Part shown: positions 55,425-64,000 of the stretch, one piece after another
How the letters are laid out: every line of letters begins with the position of its first letter
Numbering within the stretch: position 1 is the stretch's first letter
Assembly: GCA_037447655.1 (NCBI GenBank)
Contig: JBBHKE010001843.1
Coordinates: 1-64,000, forward strand
Direction of reading: 5' to 3'
Length of the DNA: 64,000 bases
From: Zygnema cylindricum
Lineage: Eukaryota > Streptophyta > Zygnematophyceae > Zygnematales > Zygnemataceae
Notes under the pieces: model-generated
Told to the model about the DNA's origin: nothing
Seen by the model: the letters and a program-made list of their open reading frames with translations, nothing else
The model's database searches: none
Position numbers and translations under genes: made by a program

Positions 55425-58400
55425 GTGAGAGAGCGGGTAGGAGAGAGTTCAAGAAATGGGGTGGAAACAAGGTTTAACTCGAAGTGAAACACGGAGAATT
55501 TAACAATGGGTATGTAAAATCATGGAACATTCACGTTTGACTGATTCGAATATTGAGTTTGACAGATGGAACATTAGACTATAGTTTGGTCATTTAACAA
55601 AAAAATCCTGAACTAACACAGTGCATGCGATCAGGGATAGACATGGTGTACATGATTATTAGACTTTGAAAATCATGAAACTTGGAAAACGTTTGAAAAG
55701 ACGTGGGTGGTTAGAAAAGAGATGAATAGTATTTACGGCATTAGGCATGAAGTGGAGTTTGTTGGGGATGTCTACACCGTTTATCGCTATTAGTGTTATT
55801 AGTTATTTCACCACTTAAAACATCTTTTTTACGTACACACATTTTGGATTATGGATCTGACGGTTGCGATTGAAAGCCAAGATTCTCACCTATCCATTGG
55901 CGGCCTCCATGTGAAAATTGGACAAATGTGTACAGAGAATATATGTTTAAGTGGCGAAAAAATTATTAACACTAATAACAATAGGCGGTGTAGTGTCATT
56001 GCCTAGTCAGATGGTGATATAGATGGGATTTGAAAGCGTTGGATTTTGGAAACCGCAATGTGATGGCTATATGTGGGATTAGGAATCAAAAGCTGGAAGT
56101 TCTTAGTTCATATAAAAATCTGGAGATCCATGTGAAGAACAGAGCAATGTTAATGGGGCAGTTCCTTGGTGCATGATAGACAATGGTAAATGTGTTTTAT
56201 TTGGTTTTTTGTCGGACATTGAATTTTCTTGATCATGGTGTTGTGAAGGTTGAAATTGTAATTCTTCCGATGTTGTATGGTGGATACTGAACAGGACATA
56301 TACAAACCTGAAAATTTTTATGGCCTATAGAATAAGAATATTGAGCTCCAGCATGCAATTTTTTTCCATAAAAGTGTACTCATCCTTTTGTTCATTTTGC
56401 AGCAAAAATCAGCATAGAGAGGAGAATCCAAGAACATTAAACAGTGAATTCACATGCCTGGACATTCATCTTTGAGTGTTTAAGATGTCATGCTACTTAT
56501 TGCACATTGACATCGGAACCTAAAACTTTTGTACTAATTGTTGACATGAATTTTGAAAATGTAGCATTCGTTGATCGTTGAACCACTACCTTCTTAAGAT
56601 TTTCTGTTTTGTTTGTAACTTCAGCAAACAACTCAATCATTTTCTTTTATGACTGTCTTCCTTTTCCTTGTTGGTTTGGATGTAATTTTCAAGTGTTTGA
56701 CTTTTGATGTTTCATTGGATTAGGTTTTTTGGATTGCAGGTTCTGTGTATCTAGACTATGCGGGTGCTGCTATTTATGGTGAAGAGCAACTGAAAGCTGC
56801 TATGAACAATCTTTCTTCGAATCTCTATGCAAATCCTCGTATCCTTTTCCATCTCTGTTTCGATTTCCATATTCACTTCTGTTCTAATTCCCATCTCTTT
56901 TTCTGTTTTTGTTACTATTGTTTCTCTTTCCATTTAGGCCCGTATCGTCTTTTGTTGGTTTGATGGTTACATCTCTTTCACGTCTCTCAATTTCTTCGTC
57001 TCTCCCCTCTCCTTTTTTTTCCGTTTGCTGTCTTCTTGTTTCTCGTGGTTGCTTCTTCTCCATCCACAACGTCCTCAGTTTTTTTTCTACCTCTCTCTTC
57101 TCCTGCAGCCGCTGCCTCTTTACTTCCTCCCTCGCACTATCTTCTCCTTTTTTTTTTCTACACTTCTTCCTTGTTCAGAAGGTTCCTGCCGTTTGCCTTT
57201 ACCCATAAGCAGACAGTGAAAATGAAAGCAGTCACCGTACCAGTGATGTCATTGAAGAGGCGAGAATTATGGTGAGTGCTAAAAGCTTTCAAGCAGCATT
57301 TTTGATACTTTTCCAGTTTCAGTTGCCTATTTTTTATGCTATTGTAGCTGATTTTGCCTAATTTGTTTTTGCTTTTGAATCACATTCAGATCCATGAAAT
57401 CTTTTAGTGTCTACTTGGCCTTTGGTTCACTCACTTTGTCTTGTGAAAAATATTCACGGCTATGAAAGTTCGCAGGTTGCTTCCAGAATAACCTGTTTAT
57501 GGCCTGTTTCAAACTATTTCATACGACCCACATTATTTTTGGTTGCCTGAACAAATTGATTTTCACATTACCGTCTGTGTTAACGTCCATGTATCATCCA
57601 TTCATATCTAGGCTGAGCTATTTATTCTTCGGGACGTTGTTTAAATCCATTCGGCTCTAATCCACACACTCTAGTTTCCAATACATATTGTAAGCTACAA
57701 AGTTTCGAGGCTGCTTTAAGGTGCCTTGTCCGTTTTCTATTTTTTTCATGTCCACATTATTTTTGGTGTGTGCTTGTTTCCAGGTCCTACAACACTGCTC
57801 GGCCTCCCCATCCGACTACCTCTGTGTGTTCACAGGAGGTGCCACGTCAGCATTAAGACTTTTGGGAGAGTGCTTTCCATGGAGTGATGAATCGCAGTTT
57901 TTTTACACAAGAGAGAACCACAACAGCGTCCTCGGGATCAGAGAGTGAGTGGAAGAACCCACAAGATGGAAGTTTAGGAAAACTCATAGACATGATTATC
58001 AATATAGTTTGTATATGTGTTTGTTTGTTTGTCTTTGCCACGTGGAAGTTAGTTCATGTTGTACTTGTGTCCCATTTGGGTTTGGAATACACAATCAACT
58101 TTAAACTAATTTTGTTCATGGGTTCTGCCTTTTAATCATTTTTGTCTTCTTATTTCGTTTATACTTAAGAGTATTTTATGGAAAGCTGGGCCGTCTGGAT
58201 TTGACAGCCGTGCTCAGATCAACACTATTTCCGGTGGACTGGGATTTCTTTTTTTGTTAGGTATGCCCTAGAAAAAGGAGCCACGGCAGTTTCTGTGGAT
58301 ATTGAAAGGGAGAGGAATTTGGATGAGACACGTGAACTACTGTTGACAGAGGATGAGAGAGAGGCAGCCATGGATCCTTCCTCTCTGTTTCGGATAAGAC

Positions 58401-58441
58401 AACGGGCAACTATGAGACGACACGTGGCACGCGAAGGCGAG

Positions 58442-58520
<79 letters not shown>

Positions 58521-61500
58521 ACGTTCTCACCTTCTCTCTTCTTTCTCTCTTCTCTCTCTCCCTCTCTCGCCCTCTCCCTCTCTCTCCCCCGTCTCCCTCC
58601 CTCCCCCTCCCGCCTCCTCTCTTTTGTCTCTCTCCTTCTGTTCCTCTGTCCCTCTCTTCCTTTTCCAATTCCTGGTGCACTAGTGTGTAAAAAAAATAAA
58701 TAATGGGTCATTTTTTCCTCATGAAAGCGTTTGGTTCACGGTGAACTGCCATTAGTACAGATCTTCGATCCACAGTAATTTAGGTATCTGGTGTATCCTG
58801 TATGCTGCCGTGAGAAAATTTCAAGGATAAGAGACCGGAAAAAAAAAGAATCGACAAAAAACAAGAAGGAAAAAAAAAACAGAAGGAACACCGAAAAACT
58901 GAGATCATTTTATAACACCGTGGAAAAACTGATACGTTATGCTGGAGTCATATTACGCTGTCGGAATAATGACTCTTCACCACACTATTTTAGGTGTCTG
59001 TTTATGTAATGGCTTTAAAAGCGAAGTTGTGTGAGATTTGGTCTAGCCGACAATATCATTTAAAGCACAAAATGATGTGATTGTCATTGGGATTAAACAT
59101 ACGGAACTTCAACTAAATTCACAGTAAGTACTTTTCAAATTCCCATTATTTATGACTGATGGCTTTCATGTATGTTTTGACAACGCAGGGGGGACAGCTG
59201 GCAATCTGACCAGTGGGAAGATGACAGTTGGCAAAATGTCACGATGCCACCTGTTCGCCATGCCTGTAGAATGCAATTTTTCAGGAGTTCGTTGGGATTT
59301 GGGAGTGGTGCCACACGTGAAGAAAGGACAACATAAGGGAACGGAGAACAGGTGTGTCTGCGAGGTTCCTCAGTTTGTTGGAAAGCTATGAAGTCCCGAT
59401 GGTTTGTTTTGAGATAGGTAGGGAAGGAGAGAGAGGGGCAGGCGTAGAACTTGTTTGCATGTGATTGTCCTTTCAGTTCTGCGATCTCTGTTCTGCAGTT
59501 TATTTTCCTACATAAAACATGTTTCTCTGCCTTCAATTTTAACTACCGACATCGAACTTCAAACGGGCCATTCTTATTGAGGAATGGAATCGCGTAAAAA
59601 AGATTGAATGATCACATCCGATGGAACCTTGACAACGACTGCTGGTTTGTTCTTTTGGACGCTGCGAAGGCGTGTGGGAGTGGACCACCAAACCTGAAAC
59701 AGTACCCTGCTGATTTTGTGGCTCTCTCTTTCTACAAGGTATGCTCCTCCTCTGTCTCTCCTGAAGTGTCCAACCTCTCGAACTCGACAATGATTCAAAA
59801 ATTATTTTAAGTTATATTGGGAGTATGTTTTTTTTCTATTTGGACATTTATGGGATGCCAGTGGATTTTACCGAGGAGTTGTACTATGGTGGAACAAGGA
59901 TCCCAGAAATAATACATCTTTTCCACACTTTGTTGCACAAATTTAGCGTGACGTAGAAGCCAAATTTTAATCATTAATTCCGCTGAGAGACATTCTAATG
60001 TGAACATCAAAATAAAATTGAAGTGCTTATTTCACTTATTTCATCAGGTTGCTAGTTTTTACTAAATTGCCGTTTGCACATATATTGTTACATTGTCCCA
60101 CCGTTTTTCAAAAGATGCAAATAAAATTTCTTTATGCTGCATCACAACAGAATACATATTTCGGGCCGCCTTTTACCACCTTTTACCTTTCACCCTTTTT
60201 TTTCATTTTGCTTCAAGGAAGCATACAACATATGAGCAATTCATTGATTTCTAGCAATGTGCAACATATGAAGTTTACCATCAATTATTGTTGTTCATGA
60301 AGTAATCATTACCAAATCACAAACATAAGTTGAAGAACTTTTTGCTTTACATTTGTCACTTTTGCAACATTTTCCATTGCCCGGAAAAAATTATAGGAAT
60401 TGATGACATGGCAGTAGACATAGTGGGATGGAAATAATACAAAAAGACAAAGGCAGGGAAAGACAAATTGTATTTCTTGGTGAACTGAAAATACACGACA
60501 GTCGTTTAAGTAGAATGGGAAAGTCACAAGTGTGACCTTTCGAGATCTAGTAAGCTAATGTGACTCTGAAAGGTCACTTGGCTCTTTTGCCGAAAAGGCA
60601 AAAGTTGAGATCCTAATTGTCTGAACTCTAATGAATCAGATCTAGTGTCAGACGCTACAGGAGCTACAGTGTGCGCTTCTAAGAAGCGCCAGGAGCTAAA
60701 AACAAAGATTAAAAGATAGGAAACAGAAAACTGGAACTGAAACCAAAGACTGAGCTGAGTAGGTATCATAGCCTAGAATCCTATAACTAGCTAAATAACG
60801 TAAACTGGAATACCAGTTTGCGTTATTAACAAGATAGAGCTAGCCTGAAGATTCTAACAAAAGAGTAAAGTTAACAAAATTATCGTCTTAGCATCACCTC
60901 ATCAGTATCCTTCAAGCTTTATATAAATGAAGTTCTCCTTATGAACAGTTTTTAAAAAGCGAAAGGTGTATTGGTTCTGAACATTTGTAAAACAGTACCT
61001 TGTTCATCTCTAATTAATAGTAATCTGGTTTGGACTTGTTTTTGGCCTATTATTATTAAATAGTTGCTATTAACACCAAGGTAATGGACTTAAATCGGCC
61101 ATGTGACTCGGCACTGAATTAGTGTTGATGATACTAATTACACTTTAATACTAATGATAGTAAAAAAAAATCTACTCTAGTAGTGATAGAAGAAGAGCGC
61201 ACTGTCGTTGTCACTGTAATAAATGTGGATTATGTGGTGTGGTTCTAGCATTCAAATGACTGCCTTTTGCAATTAGTGTGGATTGAGTGGCATTGTGATT
61301 TTACAAGATGTGACCATTATTACTGTAGATTTTCTGCCATGTGGTTCTGTCATTATTTCGAAGGAATGTTATCAGTAATTAGTGAGGGTTCAGTGTCTTT
61401 ATTTGGACATATTGAGATTTTGTTCGATTCAGATCGCTTTTTTTGTGGTATACTGATTTTGTTTTATTCCGCTTTTTTAGATACAACTGAAACTAGTATA

Positions 61501-63250
61501 AGAAAATGTTTTTCTTATTAGGTGTCTCTAGGGCGCCCGGTTTAATTAGTTTTGGTTTAAGGTTCTTTTTTTGGTTTTAGAGTAAGAGGTACAAATGTTT
61601 TTGTGTCGGTCAGCTGAGTAATAAAGTGGAAAGAACAAAACATGTCTTGGAAAAAAAAAAGGGATTGCTGAAAGAAAAAAACAGTTTCCGTTTGATTTCT
61701 TTAGTATTTGAAAGGTCCTTGATATCTAAATTAATGATATATTTTACCCAAATAGTGGACCTTAACCTGGTGGTGTAAATTTTGAATAAAAAGTTGAAGT
61801 CTAAAATAAAAAATTAGAAATTCATTACAAACTTAAAAAAAATAGTCAAAAATTTGAAGTCAATGATTTTCAATTTCCTTTCTTTGAGGGGATTGCAGAT
61901 CTTTGGATATCCAACGATTCCCCTCGCTGCTACCGCTCCCCTGGATCCCTCTTTTCTTTTTCTCTCTTTCCCTTGCCCTCTCCCATCTCGATAATGGCAT
62001 TCTTTTTTGTCCTTTTGTGGATTTACAGATGCCTTTCCAGTTCTTCAGAAGAGGTACTTTGGAGGAGGTAATTTTTATTTTGCGAGACCCTTTTTTTTTG
62101 TATTCATTTTTCAGTATTATGTTTTTTCGGACTTCTGCTGTTTTCAAATTTATTTTTTCCTATCTTGTTTTTGTTTGTCTTTTTTCTGTCTCCTTGTGAT
62201 ATTTTATTTTTTCCCTTAATAGTTTTTCTTTCTGTTTTTTTTTTTTTAGTGGTTTTTTTTGTTTTTTTTGCTTTCTGTCTGTGGAGGGAAAGGAAGGTGA
62301 GGGGAGGGAAAAGGGAAGACTGGAGTGGGAAAAAGGAAGGGTGAGTGAGAGAGGGAGAGGGTGGAGAGGACGAGAAAGAGAGAGAAACTCAGGTTAGAGG
62401 GATAAAAAAAAAAGGTTTGAGAGGAGAGGAATAGGAAACGAGGGAAATTGATTTGAAAAGGAGAGGAAGGAAGAGAGGAGGAGAGGACGAGAGAATCGGG
62501 AAAGAAGTTGAATGCAAGAGACGAATTGACAAAGGCAGTGAAGGAGAGAGATAAACAAAAGGGAGTCAAATGAGAAAGAGGGAGAGAAGCATAAAGGAGG
62601 AGAGCACATCAGTGCCTGCTTCTTTCTGCCCGACTGACACTTTTTCTATGGTATGGTTTCCGTTGTCAGGAACGGTTGCAGCAGTTTTAACGGATTCGGA
62701 CTACATGGAACATCACGAGAGACCTGAAACTTTTTTGGAAGATGGGACTGTTTCTTTTTTGGGTATTGCTGCTTTGAAAAGTGGATTTAGTACTATTCAA
62801 CGGCTTGGAATGAAATCTATTTCACGGTACGGATTTTTTCCTGATCTGTTTTCATCCTTTTATCTTGTTTTTGCTGTTTTCTTATTTTTGCTTGTCTCTG
62901 TCCGGTTTCTGTTTTCATTCGTTTGTTAATTTTAATTCATATGTTCGATTGGTTTTCTTTGAATCTTTCTTCCGGCTAATTTTATTATATTTCCGATTGG
63001 TTTTCTTCGAATCTTTCTTCCGGTTAACTTGTTTTTCTCTCACTGTTATCTCTTTTAGGCAAAGTCGCAATGCTTCTATCTGTCTATATTTGCCTATTAT
63101 TTGTCTATATTTTTCTATATCTGTCTCTCTGAGATTTTTTTATTGAGTTTTTTGCGTTCATTTTTCAGTATCCTTTCAGTTTCCCGTTTTTTTCCAGTTA
63201 CAGTTGAGCCTTGTTTCCTGTCAATTTGACAAAGTACCGATTCTTTTGTT

Positions 63251-63339
<89 letters not shown>

Positions 63340-64000
63340 TTTTTTTTTTTGCACGTGGGATCGTTAACTAAATGGACAGCTCACCAACTGTCCATTTTAC
63401 GGCACGGAAACGGACGACATGCAGCTGTTTTGTACGGAAATCACGGAAAAGGAGCCGAGTACGGTGTGACAGACGTCACAGGGAGTTCTGAGAAAAGGCG
63501 TGAAAAAATGCAAGGTCCCATAATTGCTTTCAATTTAGTTCGGGCAGATGGTTCGTGGGTCGGTTTTCGTGAAGTCGAAAAATTAGCGTCTCTCAATAAA
63601 ATTCATTTGAGGAGTGGGTGTTTTTGTAATCCGGGCGCGTGTGCAAAATTTCTTGGGCTGACCGAAAATGATGTGAAAGAAAATTTTGAAGCCGGGCACG
63701 TCTGTGGAGATGGAAAAGAAATTTTAAATGGTCGACCGGTTGGAGCTGTTAGAATTTCTTTTGGACATTTTTCCACATTCGAAGATGCTTGGGAAGCAGT
63801 AAAATTTGTTGAAAAATATTTTGTAGACCTCGGAAAAAAGTCGAATGGCAGTGAGTTTTCAGGAAATGAAAGAAAAGAAGAAAGTGAATTCGGGCAGACG
63901 GAAAATATTCAATCGACTCCGTCTGGGCAGGGAAGTATCAGAAAAATTGAAAAACTCGAGCCCTCATTGGTTTTGGAGAAGATTATTGTTTATCCCATTA
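55064..64000 (+). CDS. MOCOS: molybdenum cofactor sulfurase (partial, runs off right edge)
   Basis: The gene encodes the enzyme that adds the terminal sulfur to the molybdenum cofactor of xanthine dehydrogenase and aldehyde oxidase (ABA3 in Arabidopsis); in plants this supports abscisic acid synthesis and purine breakdown. At least eleven exons cover the N-terminal NifS-like PLP domain. Motifs in order are VYLDYAGAAIY, NPHS, FTGGATSALRLL, NHNSVLGIREYA, FAMPVECNFSG, LLDAAKACG with SFYK (PLP lysine), LRHGNG and CFCNPGACAKFL (sulfur-carrying cysteine). The last codons, KIIVYPI, begin the MOSC-N part. Splice phases agree at most junctions; exons 8 and 11 are abnormal. It may be a functional gene with assembly errors or a decaying copy. 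Confidence 0.93.
55773..55992. mobile_element. TA-CACCG MITE in MOCOS intron 1
   Basis: It starts TACACCGTTTATCGCTATTA and ends AACAATAGGCGGTGTA. The interior follows the short-type order: CCACTTAAAACATC, ACGTACACACATTTTGGATT, then AAGTGGCGAAAAAATTATTA. It lies wholly within the intron. Confidence 0.85.
56740..56838 (+). CDS. MOCOS: MOCOS exon 2
   Basis: TTGGATTGCAG is the acceptor. The exon reads GSVYLDYAGAAIYGEEQL and ends ANP plus one base at a GTATCC donor. The YLDYAG segment is the conserved start of the PLP fold. Both phases agree with their neighbours. Confidence 0.93.
57213..57271 (+). CDS. MOCOS: MOCOS exon 3
   Basis: This 59-base exon starts after ATAAGCAG and completes the NPHS motif with a His codon split across the intron. 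It then reads SENESSHRTSDVIEEARIM and ends in phase 0 at GTGAGT. Confidence 0.93.
57784..57944 (+). CDS. MOCOS: MOCOS exon 4
   Basis: It starts after GTTTCCAG in phase 0 and reads SPSDYLCVFTGGATSALRLL (PLP phosphate region), then FPW, then NHNSVLGIRE. It ends in phase 2 at GTGAGT. Confidence 0.95.
58261..58682 (+). CDS. MOCOS: MOCOS exon 5 with Ser-Leu microsatellite
   Basis: It starts after TTTGTTAG with one base completing the Glu codon, then YALEKGATAVSVDIE. The variable linker follows (SSLFRIRQRATMRRHV), after which the frame enters a (CT)33 run (58445-58510) read as Leu-Ser repeats and more CT-rich DNA. A donor A-GTGTGT at 58683 gives the phase required by exon 6. Alternative donors inside the CT tract are possible, so the 3' end is uncertain. 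Confidence 0.7.
59189..59351 (+). CDS. MOCOS: MOCOS exon 6
   Basis: It starts after GACAACGCAG and reads CHLFAMPVECNFSGVRWDL, the conserved segment before the PLP aspartate. It ends in phase 2 at GTGTGT. Its phase with exon 7 is consistent. Confidence 0.92.
59603..59738 (+). CDS. MOCOS: MOCOS exon 7 with PLP lysine
   Basis: It starts after AAAAAAG and reads CWFVLLDAAKACGSGPPNLK and then YPADFVALSFYK. The terminal Lys is the family's PLP Schiff-base residue. It ends in phase 0 at AAG-GTATGC. The acceptor lacks a good pyrimidine tract. Confidence 0.92.
60515..60830 (+). other. cluster of perfect short hairpins in intron 7
   Basis: Four hairpins occur in 315 bases: GTCACA-AG-TGTGAC (60523-60536), CTTTTGCC-GAAAA-GGCAAAAG (60584-60604), GCGCTTC-TAA-GAAGCGC (60673-60689), and AATAACGTAAACTGG-AATA-CCAGTTTGCGTTATT (60794-60827, one G-U). 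No coding frame supports this stretch. Confidence 0.7.
61899..61991 (+). pseudogene. MOCOS: MOCOS exon 8, apparently defective
   Basis: After GGGGATTGCAG the frame continues exactly from exon 7 with IFGYPT (61899-61916). The family then has a near-invariant GLGAL segment, but here the frame reads IPLAATAPLDPS, becomes Phe/Ser/Leu-rich and meets TAA at 61992. No GT donor occurs before the stop. The next exon needs phase 1, so about 8 codons and a donor are missing or replaced. Confidence 0.75.
62029..62067 (+). CDS. MOCOS: MOCOS exon 9
   Basis: This 39-base exon between GATTTACAG and GTAATT reads (D)AFPVLQKRYFGG, the family's YFGGG segment, in the phase needed by exon 10. Confidence 0.9.
62670..62826 (+). 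CDS. MOCOS: MOCOS exon 10
   Basis: It starts after GTTGTCAG and reads GTVAAVLTDSDYMEHHERPE and then FLEDGTVSFLGIAAL, matching the family's GGTVAA and FEDGT..FLSI region. It ends in phase 2 at GTACGG. A 300-base GA-rich tract precedes it. Confidence 0.94.
63253..63335. repeat. (TA)n microsatellite before MOCOS exon 11
   Basis: About 41 TA units are followed by TTTATT and T12 up to 63350, directly against the next exon. Confidence 0.97.
63351..64000 (+). CDS. MOCOS: MOCOS exon 11 (continues past the window)
   Basis: The frame reads HVGSLTKWTAHQL, then LRHGNGRHAAVLYGN, then FNLVRADGSWVGFREVEKLA, then RSGCFCNPGACAKFL with the conserved active-site cysteines (about 63615-63648), then AGHVCGDGKEILNGRP and GAVRISFGHFSTFEDAW. 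It ends with KIIVYPI at the window edge, the start of the C-terminal region. The frame matches exon 10 if it begins at G63351, yet no AG lies just before that base. Confidence 0.92.

Noticed and set aside
61899-62028. AT-AC (U12) intron starting at GATATCC in MOCOS exon 8
   Set aside because: It would cut the exon after IFG and leave even more of the conserved segment missing; no good U12 branch site and AC end pair was seen.
63115-63354. Reverse-strand frame with Ile-Tyr repeats
   Set aside because: It is the (TA)n microsatellite translated.

Overview
This window is nuclear DNA from a green plant (streptophyte). The evidence is a tRNA-Ala(AGC) of plant type, a plant-style Ty1/copia element with a Met-tRNA primer site, degenerate plant telomere motifs (TTTAGGG/CCCTAAA), introns with GT-AG borders, and a plant/animal-type molybdenum cofactor sulfurase gene. 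I cannot name the species. The sequence is AT-rich and repeat-dense, with frequent GTAC/CCGTAC words and long one-strand CT or GA tracts. Two 10-base N gaps (13402-13411 and 29924-29933) lie at repeat edges.

Layout. 1-6165 is a tandem duplication of a non-coding unit, invaded by nested MITEs. 6835-8792 may hold a small multi-exon gene of unknown function (+). 8800-18950 is mostly low-complexity DNA and MITEs, with one tRNA-Ala (-), a foldback element and two minisatellites that look amplified from a MITE end. 18970-35095 holds three copies of one decayed gag-protease retroelement (one +, two -). The first copy is split by a complete but decayed Ty1/copia element (19485-25466) with LTRs, target-site duplication and primer site. 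35100-43400 holds a PHD-finger-like fragment, a truncated copia RT-RNase H between ~1-kb inverted arms with tRNA-like boxes, and a second LTR with polypurine tract behind an unrecognised ORF. 43480-55000 has a Harbinger-like MITE nested in another MITE, a ~1.35-kb satellite, an orphan last exon of a CorA/ZntB-like metal transporter (+), an unidentified C-terminal exon (-) and a second satellite.

55064 to the right edge is the one clearly recognisable host gene: the N-terminal NifS-like (PLP) domain of molybdenum cofactor sulfurase (MOCOS/ABA3) in at least 11 exons, running off the window at the start of its C-terminal domain. Splice phases agree at most junctions. Three points are odd: a Ser-Leu microsatellite tract in exon 5, an exon 8 that loses homology after IFGYPT, and an exon 11 that abuts a (TA)n/poly-T run with no AG acceptor.

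Apart from MOCOS, the tRNA and the partial genes, what is readable is the order of insertion: MITEs into a duplicated unit, MITEs into MITEs, minisatellite growth inside a MITE, and copia into an older retroelement.
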